Shown piece by piece: positions 42,465 through 53,639 of a stretch of DNA of 64,000 nucleotides. Every line of letters starts with the position of its first letter. The first letter of the stretch is position 1. A program made the position numbers and the translations under genes. The stretch comes from Hydractinia symbiolongicarpus (taxonomy: Eukaryota > Cnidaria > Hydrozoa > Anthoathecata > Hydractiniidae). Where the stretch lies: the NCBI RefSeq assembly GCF_029227915.1, contig NC_079879.1, positions 2,914,001-2,978,000 of the forward strand, given 5' to 3'. The notes beneath the pieces are model-generated. The model had not been told where the DNA came from, made no database searches, and saw only the letters and a program-made list of their open reading frames with translations.

Positions 42465-44679
42465 CATCCCAATTAAACTGATTACTTCTGCTCCAGCTGT
42501 GGTCAGCAATTTCGTTTTTCTTCACATCTCCGTTTCTCACTGCGCGCATATGTTCTTGTACTCGTTGCTTAAACTTTCTTTTTGTTTCGCCTATATACAC
42601 CGCATCACAATCTTTACACGGGATTTCGTAAATAACATTGCTTTGTTCTTCCAGGTTTACTTTGTCTTTTGGTTTAGACAAAGTGCTTCTTAGGGTGTCT
42701 TTAGAGTTAAGAATACATTTGATCGTGTGTTGTCTTAAGACTCGACGAAGGGTAGGAATGCTGATGCGATAAATTCCGCTGATGTTTCCTCATTGTCTCC
42801 GCTGCATCTTCTCTTCATTTTATTTTCTACTTGCGTGATGATTTTATGACTGTATCCATTTGCGATTAATGTATTTCTTACACGTCGAATTTCCTCTTTC
42901 CTCTCCTGTTTGTCGCTGACTACGCTGTTGGCCCGATTCAGTAATGAAGATATGACACTTTTTTTGCAAGATTTCTGATGGTTTGATTCGAAGTTAAGGT
43001 ACTGGTCAGTGTGTAATGGTTTACGATACACTGAGACTGAAATGGAACCATTCTTGCGTTTGACCAAAGTGTCCAGAAAAGCGTGTTAAAGCTCAACAGT
43101 GAATTTGATTTGTCGATGTAGGCCGTTGATGTGTTCATGGAACTCTTCTAGTTGTGATCTTTTGATTATGGCGAATACGTCGTCAACAAATCTTTTCCAA
43201 ACCTTTGGACGTCTGTCTGATGTGACTAATGCTGTTGTCTCGTGTGCTTGCATGTATATTTCTGCAACTACTGATGATGCAGGGCCTCCCATGGCAACTC
43301 CGTCTGTTTGAGTGTAGAAGTTCTTATTAAACAGATACCATGTTTTGGTTAGAACAAGTTCGACCGAACGCAGAAAATCCGGTACTGGAATCTTCGTCTT
43401 TTCACCGAATGCCGCATCGTTCAAGGTCTTTAATAATGTTTAAGGTGTCTTTTATGGGAACATTTGTTTAGAGTGATGTGACATCAAATGATACCATGCA
43501 TTCGTCGTCTGCTATCTTTATTCCTCTGATGTATCCCAAAAATTCTTTTGAGTTTTTGCTGTGGTCACTTGCTGTAAAATTGCTGAGGATAGAAGCAACA
43601 AATTTTGATAGGTTGTATAACGGTGTTCCAGTGCAGGAGACTATTGGTCGAATTGGATTTCCCTGTTTATGAATTTTTGGTAGTCCGTAAAATCGCGGTG
43701 GTGGTCCGTCACAAGGTTTCAGTCGGTAATACTGCTTATCGTCGATGTATTCTTTTCTCTTCAACTCCATTAAGATGTTCCTCGCTTCTCGTTTGATGAC
43801 TTCTGTAGGATCTTTCTTGAGAGGTTTTTAAGGCCCGTTGTTGATGTGTTCGTTGCACTTGTTGATGTAGTCAGGTGTATTCATGATAATCGTTGTTCTC
43901 CCCTTTTCTGCCGGTAGGATTATGACATCTTTGTCCTTCTTTAGATTCTTCAATGACACTCTTTCAGATTTTTGCAACTTGTCCTTTTGTGTTTTGCTTT
44001 TCTGTAGCGTGAGACTTACTTTAGCTCTTACTGTGTCTGCCTTTTCTTTTGGTAGATCTTTAATTGCCTTTTCCACTTTCGCAACTATTTCTTTCTTTGG
44101 AATTGAAGCTGGTGTCATACAAAAATTCATTCCTTTGATAGAAGGTTTGTTTCTTCTGTCGTGAGTTGTCTGTTGGAGAGATTGACAATCCATTTGCTCT
44201 TTTCTATACCCGTTTGTGTATCATCATTGAATCTGTCATTGATTTTGTTAAACTTTGTTAAGGTGTCTGTCTTTAACCGATCTCATTTCTTTTTCATACA
44301 CGCTATCATGAATATTCTTAACCTGTTTATATTGGTCGATGGAAAGTCTCGATTTGATGGTGTTGTCAAGATCAAGTATTTGGCGATGTAGGGTGTTACG
44401 TGTTACGTGATTTAGGTGGATTCTTTCTTGCAACAACTGGCGGTTTGCGCGTTGTAAGATTTTCTTACTTCTTTTAGTCTTTACTCTGCAGGTAAGTCGA
44501 AGATCTTTAGGTGTTATTTCGTTGTGAATACAACGTAGAGAAAACCGAAGATGGTTAAAGTATCGTGCGTATTTTATTCTTGATTTCTCTAGCGATCTGA
44601 CTTCTGCCAAGATGGATTCTCCATATTGCTGTTTGATATTATTGAAGATATTATTTCGGTTTGTCTGTTCAGTATTCAT
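42322..44679 (-). pseudogene. PLE reverse transcriptase with C-terminal GIY-YIG endonuclease, broken
   Basis: Six consecutive minus-strand pieces make up one protein. They are an N-terminal basic region (44679-44248), a Lys-rich linker with IILPAEKGRTTII (44193-43828), and the RT fingers with FYGLPKIHK and IRPIVS (43770-43468). The RT palm follows with DGVAMGGPASS and the catalytic FVDD near 43180 (43424-43086), then the RT thumb with YRKPLHTDQYL (43067-42735). The GIY-YIG nuclease reads YEIPC..C..VYIGETKR (42681-42322). The frame changes between 43468 and 43424 and between 42735 and 42681. In-frame stops separate the other pieces. The family normally primes reverse transcription at cut targets or telomeres. 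Confidence 0.8.
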
Positions 44680-44727
44680 ATTACTGTGGAAAGTTTATCA
44701 TTTCTTGAACATGATAGTTTAGTAGGC

Positions 44728-44760
44728 GACGTTTCGGGAGATCCTTCTCCCATCATCGGG
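44728..44760 (-). ncRNA. Hammerhead-like motif upstream of the PLE frame
   Basis: Same layout as in the 38120/38192 motifs (CCGATGA, five-pair stem II, GAAAC-GTC), placed about 50 nt before the PLE start codon. This is where PLE hammerheads are known to occur. The U-to-C change in the core leaves activity uncertain. Confidence 0.45.
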
Positions 44761-44876
44761 AAAAGTAAAATGATGTTGAGCATGTATTTATATAATTGCA
44801 GAGGATCGAAATTCATGAAAATTAACCAGTCAGAAACGAGCTGATAATTACAGTTAATTACGGTTTTAAAATTTTT

Positions 44877-45037
44877 GGACCTAGATGTAGGTAACTACTT
44901 CTTCTGTAGGGCTGGTAACCAAATCTCAGGAAGTTGATACGAGATGCTGTTTATGTGTTTGTTACGTTCTACACTGTTGATGGTTTCTTTAATCTTTCTG
45001 GCCGTTGTTCTGGATTCTCTGTCAATGATTTTCTTCT
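44877..45037 (-). repeat. PLE pseudo-LTR, 5' partial copy
   Basis: Truncated 3' end of a neighbouring tandem PLE unit, identical to 42304-42464. It stops sharply at 45037, where the 0.7-kb repeat begins. Confidence 0.75.
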
Positions 45038-45712
45038 GCCGGTATTTTTACACAAAAGAAACTAACACCACAAGCTGCTTCGCTCGTCTTCTCATCTCCG
45101 AATGGGTTAACGCGAAAGTCTATTATTTGCCGGTTAAAAGAGTGTACTTTACGACGCGCATCCCCTTAATTGTGACATTTACGCACACTGCAGGTTGTAC
45201 AATTGAATGTATCGCATATCTTTCAGAACAAAGTTTTTAACTATATAAAAGTATAACTTTGCATGGATTCTTGGCGCTAAAGCTTCATCAATGTTGAAAT
45301 TACGTTGGCCAACACTGACAATATTGTGGTTATTATCGATTTTGAAAGAAGTTTTACAAAATTTCTCAGTAATCGTTTTTGTTGGGTCGCACGATCTAAT
45401 TATCTCGCACCTGGAAGGAAATATTCCACATATATTGTATTTTCGCCAAAAAATCACTACTTTTTGCGCAACGAGTTGTTGTTCCGCGATGAGTTTATTT
45501 CATAACCTCGTCCTCAAGGTTTTCTACGTCCATGATATTCAGCTTTGTTGTATTCCCAGATATCAGCTGCAGTAAGATGTAAGCACCTCGCCGTATTATA
45601 TCAAAGAGAAACAAAAAGCACTAGGGTCAACTATTGGCTAATTTCAGTTTTGCTTGCAACGTGAGTAATGATTCGCAACCTTTTCTTTAATTTCTAGTTT
45701 TATCTAGCACAG
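45038..45712. repeat. 0.7-kb interspersed repeat, copy 1
   Basis: Aligns end to end with 56498-57206 at roughly 80-85 percent by eye. It starts with TGCCG(G/T)TATTTTTAC and ends near TTTCTAGT. Contains CCCTTAATT..TCACATTT, TATAACTTTGCATGGATT and AACCTCGTCC(T/C)CAAGGTTTTCTACG blocks. There is no coding frame and no obvious inverted ends. Element type unknown. Confidence 0.65.
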
Positions 45713-45842
45713 AGATGCTGATATCAGCATTAAATTGAAATTTTTTGTTTTAGTATTTGATGGACTAGCTTTAACTCCGTATTAAAATAGGCAACTTTGA
45801 CATACGAGACCATATTTTCATCCTCTTTTCATGCTCTACCTA

Positions 45843-46260
45843 CAGTGGACTCGCCATAACTCGAAACCCTTTAACTCGAACCGTTCCTTCACTCGAATGA
45901 ATTCGTAGGCACCGTGAAAATTTCCTAATAGTAATAAACTCTCATAATCAACTCTCTACTACTCGAATCTCCATAACTCGAAAATCTCCTTAAGTCAAAC
46001 AATATTTTTTGTCCCTTGAAAGCATATTAGGCTATTTTGGCTCTTCATAACTCAAACAATCTGAAAATTGAAACATTTCAGAGTTTTTTTCTGATTCAAA
46101 TATTTTCTACGTGTGTTCGGCCCCTTAGATCATTGAACGAAGTCATTCGAACGCGCCGGCGTCTGCGGTAGTAGGGAAAAAACGACCAATTTCCAAACTC
46201 TCCATTGCTCGAACCGCTCCAACGATTTCTGATTCCCCGTGAGTTATGGAGAGTCCACTG
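45843..46260. mobile_element. pogo/mariner-like non-autonomous element with CAGTGGACTC ends
   Basis: CAGTGGACTCGCCATAACTCG at 45843 is mirrored by GAGTTATGGAGAGTCCACTG ending at 46260. TA precedes the left end. TG rather than TA follows the right end, so one target copy may have changed. Internal ACTCGAA words recur many times, another habit of pogo/Tigger-type ends. No transposase. Confidence 0.65.
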
Positions 46261-48078
46261 TGGTAGTAAAAGCATTTTTTGAAGGAGTGACTTTGAAAAT
46301 TTTAGTTGCGCAGAAGTGAGAGTACAGGTACTTGGATTTTGTGTATTAAAAAATGTAAAAATGCCACCAGAATACCACTATAATACCATAATGCAAACAA
46401 TTTAACTCGAAAACCATCCTAAAATGACATGTTTGTTTAAGAAAATATGTAAAAATAAAAAAATAAACAATAGCTATGTTTTTATTAAATTAAACCAGTT
46501 GTTGAAGATGACATAAATTTGATGGGTTACAAAAGTATGGAGATAAAATGCTGCGGGAATCCCTTTTGGTTAAATTAAGGGATCGTTGTGATGAAAAGTT
46601 TACGGTGAAGAACTTACAGAACGGAATAGGGAAATCGGATCATGACATTCTGGCGCAGGTGATAATAAACCCTCGGAATTGGAGAATCGGATAATGATGT
46701 TCTGGCGCAGGTGATAATAAAGTTTTTTTATTTTATTACTTAGGAACAGTTAAACTAAATGGATTTTATTAAGTAAACTTGCAGAATAAGTGAGACAGTT
46801 GATACGCTGACTGAAGATAAACCAAGGGCTCCTACTGCTAAAAAACGACGTGAGGAAAAATGAGTGTAGAACAATGTGCCAAAGCCGAATTATGAAAAGC
46901 ATTAACAACCTCCATCACTCAGAGGGTTGATCATCACGAGTCAGTGCATCAACAAGCTACTCCAAGTGAAGCAATCTGCTGTGGAAAAACAAACCCAGCT
47001 TTTCGGGAGCGGTGGCTGACAGTTTGCTCCAGTGTGACCAAAAGGATTGACCCATGTGAAAGAAAAAAATTATGGACATCTTTTCTTAATATGAAGAGCA
47101 TGAGCAACAGCAACCTGCCCCTCCCAATTTTAAAGCTCGTATATTCCCTGCTCCCACGTTTATCCCACATATCTCATCTTATCCGATTACAAACATATAT
47201 GCCGGTATCCTACAATCACCACCCCTGGCTTCTCAATGCCAGCCGTATTCACCTGCAAATTCATTGTGTTCAAACGTCACATTCTGAGTTATATGAACCC
47301 TGACAGTCAGCTTATAATCAACTTTCTTGAGCAAAGCCGTACAGGTTTTTTAACCAAAGCGACTTTACTATGAAACTAAAATAAATCAAATAAACTAGAA
47401 ATTTATCAAACTCTAAGTATTTCTATTACTTTTATTTGTCTTTGCAGAAAATTTTAATAATTCTTGTAACTATATGTCAAATCTAGAGCAATGCTAATGT
47501 AAAGGACCTTCCATTACAAAATAGTCGGTAAACTCATCTCAAATTGTTTTGGCTTGATTGATAGATCGATTGCGGTAAGTGTCATTTAGAAAGTAAAAAC
47601 CATGTGCCAGTCGGAGTATCTTCCCTTCACGCACCTTCATTGATCTTACCCACTTCATTATCTTGATCTACAAAACCATTTGGTTAATCAATTTTACTCA
47701 CAGAACTTTTGCTCCTCTGTCAGTTATGCAATGCTACTGTTGCCACTGAACGTAGAAACCTTTTCCATGTCTAAAACGCGTCAATCGATTTGCAAGCATT
47801 CCGAATCCGTTTTCTGAAATTCTTCTCTTTCTTGAAAGACGATAATTGAAGATGCAGTTGTGTACCGTGAGGTTCTTCTGAGGATAGGGTTTCATCAAAT
47901 GTTTTTTAGAGAAAACGCATCGTCACTAGTTATTACGTAGCACTTTATTTTTTCAATTTGATACATTCTAAGCGATTGATAAATTCAGCGATCCGTTATC
48001 TATGACCTTCTTTAATTTGTAAATAACGCAGGGCCACAGAAACATGTTCGGCAGGGGTTATCGAATCTTTCATATTTG
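46261..48078. other. Mostly non-coding, with a decayed proline-rich coding remnant
   Basis: At about 46860-47310 on the plus strand, broken frames give segments such as QQPAPPNFKARIFPAP and PLASQCQPYSPANS with stops and shifts between them. This is probably an old processed or transposon-linked gene relic. A repeated word (AATCGGAT.ATGA..TTCTGGCGCAGGTGATAATAAA) occurs at about 46634 and 46685. No intact gene. Confidence 0.35.
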
Positions 48079-48839
48079 TACAGTATACTCTCATTAAGTG
48101 GGAACCCAAATAAGCAGAACACCCGCTTTGCAGTAAATTTTTTCTTAGTCCCTTGGAGCAAAAACTTTGCTTAAGTGGGGCATTTAATGATATATTTTCC
48201 CCAACTGAAGACATTGCAATGATTTGAAAGAAAAATTGTAAACAAAACAAACTTTTTCGTAAGAGTGCAGTCATGTCGCATGTATAAGATATAGAAAGAG
48301 AAAAATTAAATTACTTATCACCATATCGTGATTATGAATTTACGAATCCCTCTAAAATTTTTTTAAATTTTTTTGTTTGTTTTTTTAAGAAACCTGGCGA
48401 AGGGCCTAGTTCTAAAAGATTCTTATTTGTCTTAATTTTCCTAGTAAAATAAGGGTTTCTTATATCAAATAAATAGCTAGTTCTAAAGGTTTCTTTAATC
48501 TTTGGACTAGTTTGTCTTAACACAAAAAAATAAAACATTTTTCGTTATAAAGTCTCTCCCTAGCAATGATTGTAACATCTTCTTTAATTAATTGTAAGAA
48601 TTAGTTAGAAGCAAGTTTCTTATTTCAGAAATAGACATAGAATGTAGTAGTAAAAGTTTCTTAATTTTTGAAGATTCTACGTGTAGGTTTCTTACAAACA
48701 TGTTTCTTTTAAAAAACAACAACGTGTTTTTGATGAACATCCTACTTATGAAGAGATTTGCTTAAATACAACGCCCGCTACTGTAGTACATTTTTTACCT
48801 CCGTCCCTTAAGTGTCCCACTTAACGAGAATATACTGTA
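48079..48839. mobile_element. TA-flanked TIR element (mariner/pogo type), 761 bp
   Basis: TACAGTATACTCTCATTAAGTGGGA at 48079 is mirrored by TCCCACTTAACGAGAATATACTGTA ending at 48839, with only two differences. The flanking TA on both sides fits a Tc1/mariner/pogo target duplication. The inside has no transposase and contains repeated TTTCTTA-type words. Confidence 0.7.
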
Positions 48840-49842
48840 CTCTGCTACTGAAAATCCTAGAAAGTAAATCGTCTAAGTACTCAAATTACCGTTGGTCATA
48901 CGAAAATACTCTCTGCACTTCTTAACATCGTTTTATCTGCTTGAAGATGGGATGAAAAGCGCCATAGCATTCTCTATTTTCTAGCCACGGTTGCACCCAG
49001 GAATTTTTTGTATGATCTCCTTTTTTATCGTTTGGCAAAAGTAAAGCTAATACCACTCTCCCCTAATTCTAGCTGCCATAACTAAATCGCACTTTAATCA
49101 TTAATCCAAGTTTTTCATTAGACCATTCTGCAGCAAATGAGAGGTGGCGTCACGAGAAAACATTTTAGTGCATGCTATCAGACATGCTGCATGGCAAGCA
49201 CATAAAAATTTCCTTTGTGCTGTGTTTTTTACTTGCATGTTGGTTACCAGATGGTTAGAAGATATATGGGTACTAAGAATAAAATACTGGCCAGACTACA
49301 GGCAAATATTGATCAAGCGAAATGACGTCATTGCGACAAAATATTATTTTCCTTGCCTACAATCCTGTTCATATTATTTTGAAAATTTTTTGCAAATTTG
49401 CAAATTTCAAGGAAACCGAGAAAATTGGCTTGGTTAATTTAGCAAGAATTAGCGCAGTTTGAGGTATCGGATCAAACCAAATAACTTATGTCCCTATTGA
49501 CCAGTGCACTTTGCCAAATTCAAAGAACGTGGGTATGATATTGAAACGTTGTAAATCATTGCTTGTGAGTATGATCTTCAAAATTAAGCCTTAGGGGCTG
49601 TTCACATGGAGGCCGGTTGGCTTGGTTAGGCTGGCTGGCTCGGCTAGCCGGTGTGATTTTCATATCGTGTTCATATGAAGTTTTTTATATCTCGGCCAGC
49701 CGGGATGGAAAAGTTGTTTACATTTCACAAAAGATTCATAAACAATGAAGACAAAAGAACATATTTCGAACTTCAAATAATTGATGAGAATTCTTATATT
49801 CTATTGTTAATTTCATCTCGCCTAGGCGGGCTGGCCCGTCTG
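48840..49842. other. Non-coding interval leading into a G/C-rich repeat block
   Basis: No supported gene. From about 49590 a GGGGCTGTTCACATGGA word and GGCT-rich sequence begin the element that carries the 114-bp tandem units. Confidence 0.35.
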
Positions 49843-50095
49843 TCATATGAACACATTTTAATTTTACTATGCGTTTCTTAAGAACAGCGAGATCCCGCCT
49901 GACTGAGATCTCGGTACATGCAAGTGAGATCTCGGCAAGGCGGGTTGGCTCGGTTATCATATGAACACATTTTAATTTTACTATGCGTTTCTTAAGAACA
50001 GCGAGATCCCACCTGACTGAGATCTCGGTACATGCAAGTGAGATCTCGGCAAGGCGGGTTGGCTCGGTTATCATATGAACACATTTTTATTTTTT
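49843..50095 (+). repeat. 114-bp tandem repeat, two full units plus a start of a third
   Basis: TCATATGAACACATTTTAAT begins at 49843 and 49957, with a slightly changed copy at 50071, giving an exact 114-bp period. Units are nearly identical. Each holds two AGATCTCGG words and a GGCGGG(T/C)TGGC block. The 112-residue minus-strand frame here is only the translation of this repeat. Confidence 0.75.
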
Positions 50096-50347
50096 CATGT
50101 TTCAATTATTTCATGAAAATCATTTTAAAGGTTTGTCCAGGTGTTGTACACAATATAATTGTTGCAAAAAAAGACTTTAAAGTAACACAAGAAGGAGCTC
50201 AGAGTTTAATATAACCTTGGAATGGTAAGGCAAAAATTTTCAAAGAAATAAAACTTTATGTCCTGTTTTTTGTAAGTTCTTTCGTAATTAACTAATACAG
50301 ATGTAACAAAATTTTATACAATATGTCCATTGTGTTCGTTTAAAACT

Positions 50348-51436
50348 TTATTGTTCGATGTTGCGTTTGAATTGGAATCTCGGAAGGTTATCCATTGTCA
50401 TTGTTCCAGCAGCTTCAGTAGAAGATGTATTTGTTCTTGAGCCTCGCCTACGTTTCCATCGCAACGAATAGCCTTTCCAGTAATATATTAATGGATTAAA
50501 CACGGAATTCCCCATCAACAGATACTGTGTAACACAGGCAAGCTCTTCTGAGGGGTTTCTAAAGGCAACAATAGCCACCGCTAATGGCATATTGAACACT
50601 ATAAAACCCAGTGACACCAACAGGCACGTAAAAAAAGCCATCATCTCTTGTCTGCTCCGTCTCCTTACAAACGAATTAGGTTTGCTTACGGACCCTCTTC
50701 GCAGTGATAAAGAATGCTTTCTCACTTTCCACACAAGGAATAGATTTAGCAAACAGATTATTATTCCAGCAAGGAAAATTATTGCTGCTGAGACTTTATG
50801 ACTATCATAAAACGCCTCGGAAAGACCATACGCGATCCCGTTGTGGTACTGGAAGATGCTAATCGTTCCTTGAAGTACAATTGCTGTAACCCACAAAACA
50901 CATAAACATATTTTCATTTTTCCTTTTTCCATAAAAACTTTGTACTCCATAAAATAACTGACAGCAAAAACTCTTTCTAGCGAGATGCCAACAACGTGAA
51001 AGATTGAGCTAAAAATTGAAAATCGTTGCAATTGCTCAGCTACCATAGTTATGACCATACTATATTTCTCGCTTGCATGCAGATCTACAATAACTGTAAC
51101 GATGATCAACAAACTATAAAGCGTATCCGTAATACACAAGCTTAAGATCAAATATTCAGACATTTTACATTTCCTGGTTCGACATTTTAACCAAGTCAGT
51201 TCACCAATGTTTAATATCAATGCGATGGAAGCTATCACAATAAGAGGTGTATAGCATTTTAGTTGATCGTGTTCTGGAAGCATATAGTCTCCATTACATA
51301 TTTGGAAAAACGAATCATTGGTTTGAAAATATGTGAAATTGTTGCAGATAGAAGTAATTATATCTGCACATTCTTCCAGTGTTTTGTTTCTGCATAAATT
51401 GAATTTGGTAATGTTTATGTGAACAGTTGAATCCAT
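50348..51436 (-). CDS. Class A-like GPCR, cnidarian divergent family, copy D
   Basis: Intact single-exon receptor of 362 residues from MDSTVH at 51436. The frame is open 9 codons further to 51463, but copy C starts at MDSTVH and the alignment ends just above it. It has NIT and NKT sequons, CRNKTLEEC, TM2 LCITD, TM3 LERVFAV, TM6 FNMP, TM7 NPLIYYWKG and a basic helix 8 (LRWKRRRGSR). The tail is Thr/Ser-rich, offering kinase sites. It lacks the TM3-start and ECL2 cysteines, like its paralogues. It is the functional-looking twin of copy C 15 kb away. Ligand unknown. Confidence 0.85.
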   Translation of the reverse strand: MDSTVHINITKFNLCRNKTLEECADIITSICNNFTYFQTNDSFFQICNGDYMLPEHDQLKCYTPLIVIASIALILNIGELTWLKCRTRKCKMSEYLILSLCITDTLYSLLIIVTVIVDLHASEKYSMVITMVAEQLQRFSIFSSIFHVVGISLERVFAVSYFMEYKVFMEKGKMKICLCVLWVTAIVLQGTISIFQYHNGIAYGLSEAFYDSHKVSAAIIFLAGIIICLLNLFLVWKVRKHSLSLRRGSVSKPNSFVRRRSRQEMMAFFTCLLVSLGFIVFNMPLAVAIVAFRNPSEELACVTQYLLMGNSVFNPLIYYWKGYSLRWKRRRGSRTNTSSTEAAGTMTMDNLPRFQFKRNIEQ

Positions 51437-53639
51437 CGTGCTTGTTATTCCACAATAGAGCAAGTGCAGAACTGTCGTTAAAAAAAGAGAATCTATTTTT
51501 TCCCATGTTGAAGTACTCCTTAGAAGTCATTAACGTAATGACGCCATTTATGCCATAGTCTTACAAAAATTGATTTCGTTTTCGTGTTAAGAACTTTCAT
51601 TTTTATTTTCATTTTTTATTATTTTGTTTTTTCACTACAGTGGAACGTCCGAAAAAGCGAACACCACGGATTTGGAAAGTCGACTGCTTTGACCCTCTCT
51701 CTCTCTTATAAAGGCGATTGATTTACTTTGTTTAAGAATCAGAAAAGCATATGCCCTAAAGAAGTGTTCGCTTTCAAGGGGTTATAATCGTAAGACCTTT
51801 CTTTAAAATTGGGACAAACTACCTGTCTTATTAGATGGAGGTTTCCGCTTTATTTACTTATCTATTCTTTTATTATTTAACTTTTTTTAAACATCTATGT
51901 GACGCATAGTGGGAAACCACTTACGAAACAAAATTTTGTGAACTACATACATAAATATTTGACACATTTCTAACTACGCCTAATTGCTTTACTTTTTCGT
52001 AAGATATGTTTTCTCCAACTCAATCACGGACTAGGTACACGTGAAACTTGACAAATCACGTATCTTTTCCAAAAAGTTAAGGCACTTGTGTAGTATAGTC
52101 GGTGACCCGTGGAAAAATCCACGGAATCGCCCGTTCCTTTTATACCACAATCTGTGCGTCTCGCTACTTGCGGTACCATTTTGCGCGACAGACAGACGCA
52201 TGCGGGAATTATAATATAGATATTATTTGCTATTTATTTTTTATTGACAAGTACAAAACTTATTGAAACAAAGAAGGGGAGAGGTTGATTATATAGTTAT
52301 TATAAGTCGTCTCAGTCATTAATGAAAGCTATTTCTTATATCACTTTCCTTTCTAATGAAAGATTATAACGCAAAGTAATCAAAAATACAAAAACACTTT
52401 TGTTGTTATTGTAATATTTTCTTGTTGTTTTTTAAAAAGTTCTTAAACATAGTGATAACGTAGTTTTTTCTCAAGCAACCTCAATTTCAGGTCTTGGGAT
52501 CGAGGCTGCATTAAAAAGAACATTGTCATAGCTACCTAGTTCATGTCTACGTCAACAATGTGCTGACATTGCAGCTTTTAATTTGTGTGTAGACTATGCG
52601 CAAAATCGAATTTGAAAGTGTTGTGCAGGTTCTTTTTTTTGGGGGGGGAGGAGAACTAATCTAGAAAATCAACCGTAGAGGTGAAAATGGTTTAAAAATG
52701 CCCTCATACTTTTATTTGCATGACAGTGAGAAAGTCATAAACTGATTGGAAGTCGAAGGATTTAAGGGAAAAATGTAAATCCTAAAAATATTTGTTTTTT
52801 TATGTCCGCTATCGAGAGGTATTTTTTTAGTCAAAAATGTCAATCGGGACCCTTAAAAAGTGTCCGTACCGTTTTATAGAGGTTTTCTGATCAGAGTTTG
52901 TTCTTTAAAACAATGTCCGCCGTGAAGAGGTGTTCGTCATCAGGAGGTTTTAATTACTACCTATTTTGTCTGGAGAACACAATTTACACCACAAAACAAT
53001 CAATTCGACCGATAATGGCCAGCGGCAAAAGCACTTGCTCTCAGAAAATTTGATGTGACGTCACAACAAAGTTTAGCTCAACTTCAGTATTTTTTTGTCA
53101 CTGTCAAGTACTATTATTGCGAAGCAATTGAGCTTCGCGAGCGAAGCGAAATTGTGGAGCACGTTTGCTACGCGAAGTATACCAAGAGAATTATTGAGAT
53201 TCTCAAAATTTCGATAGAAAAAAAATCATATAAAATCAGCTTAAGGAGATATATTTTTTCACGAAAAGGTAGGTTATTTTTTTGTCTAATAGAACAAATA
53301 AGTTTGGACCAACAGCTCTTATAAATGTTAGCTAAAAATGCCAGTAAATAGGCTTTGTACCCCCTGCCCCCCGTCTTTCGTACCCCCCCCCCCCCCCGCG
53401 TTATTTCCCGATTTTCCGTTTGCCGGAAACGAAAGACTGGGAAGTACACTCAAGCAATCAGAAAACGGATGATGCTTAATCCAAAATGCCATTCCGTGGT
53501 TTAAAATTTTAAAAGTAACTCTTATTTAAAATACTTCGGCATTAAATATGGCTTTCTTTAGACGCACTTATTACCCAGATCCCCGATTTACCCAGACTTT
53601 ATTGGTAGTTGATGCTGCTCCATTGGTAATGACAGATGG
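51437..53639. other. Non-coding interval
   Basis: No supported gene. Contains a solo pogo-like end (TACAGTGGAACGTCCGAAAAAGCG) near 51639, the second copy of the 128-bp repeat (52094-52222), a word shared with 36181 at about 53149, and a 17-base poly-C run near 53383. Confidence 0.35.
52094..52222 (+). repeat. Dispersed ~128-bp repeat, copy 2
   Basis: Aligns with 41935-42063. It starts AGTCGGTGACCCGTGGAAAAATCCACGG, which includes a CCGTGGA..TCCACGG palindrome, and ends in TATAATATAGAT. Confidence 0.6.

Larger units (their letters stand above)
42304..45037 (-). mobile_element. Penelope-like element with pseudo-LTRs and GIY-YIG domain
   Basis: Minus-strand element. A partial upstream copy of the 3' end (44877-45037) is followed by a hammerhead-like motif (44728-44760), the RT/GIY-YIG reading frame (44679-42322) and the 3' end (42304-42464). 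The two 161-bp end segments are identical, as expected for PLE pseudo-LTRs formed from head-to-tail partial copies. Identity of the ends suggests a recent insertion although the coding frame is broken. It abuts the 0.7-kb repeat at 45038. Confidence 0.8.

Noticed and set aside
42361-42693. Plus-strand frames across the PLE and LINE regions
   Set aside because: They mirror the minus-strand RT frames and show no domain of their own.
46944-47303. 119-residue frame as a gene
   Set aside because: The coding signal (proline-rich segments) is in another frame with stops, so this frame is a shadow of a relic.
49736-50074. 112-residue minus-strand repeat protein
   Set aside because: It is the translation of the 114-bp tandem repeat, whose length is a multiple of three; no start context or domain.
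53383-53400. Poly-C run as a structured element
   Set aside because: A homopolymer of uncertain length, likely partly an assembly effect.
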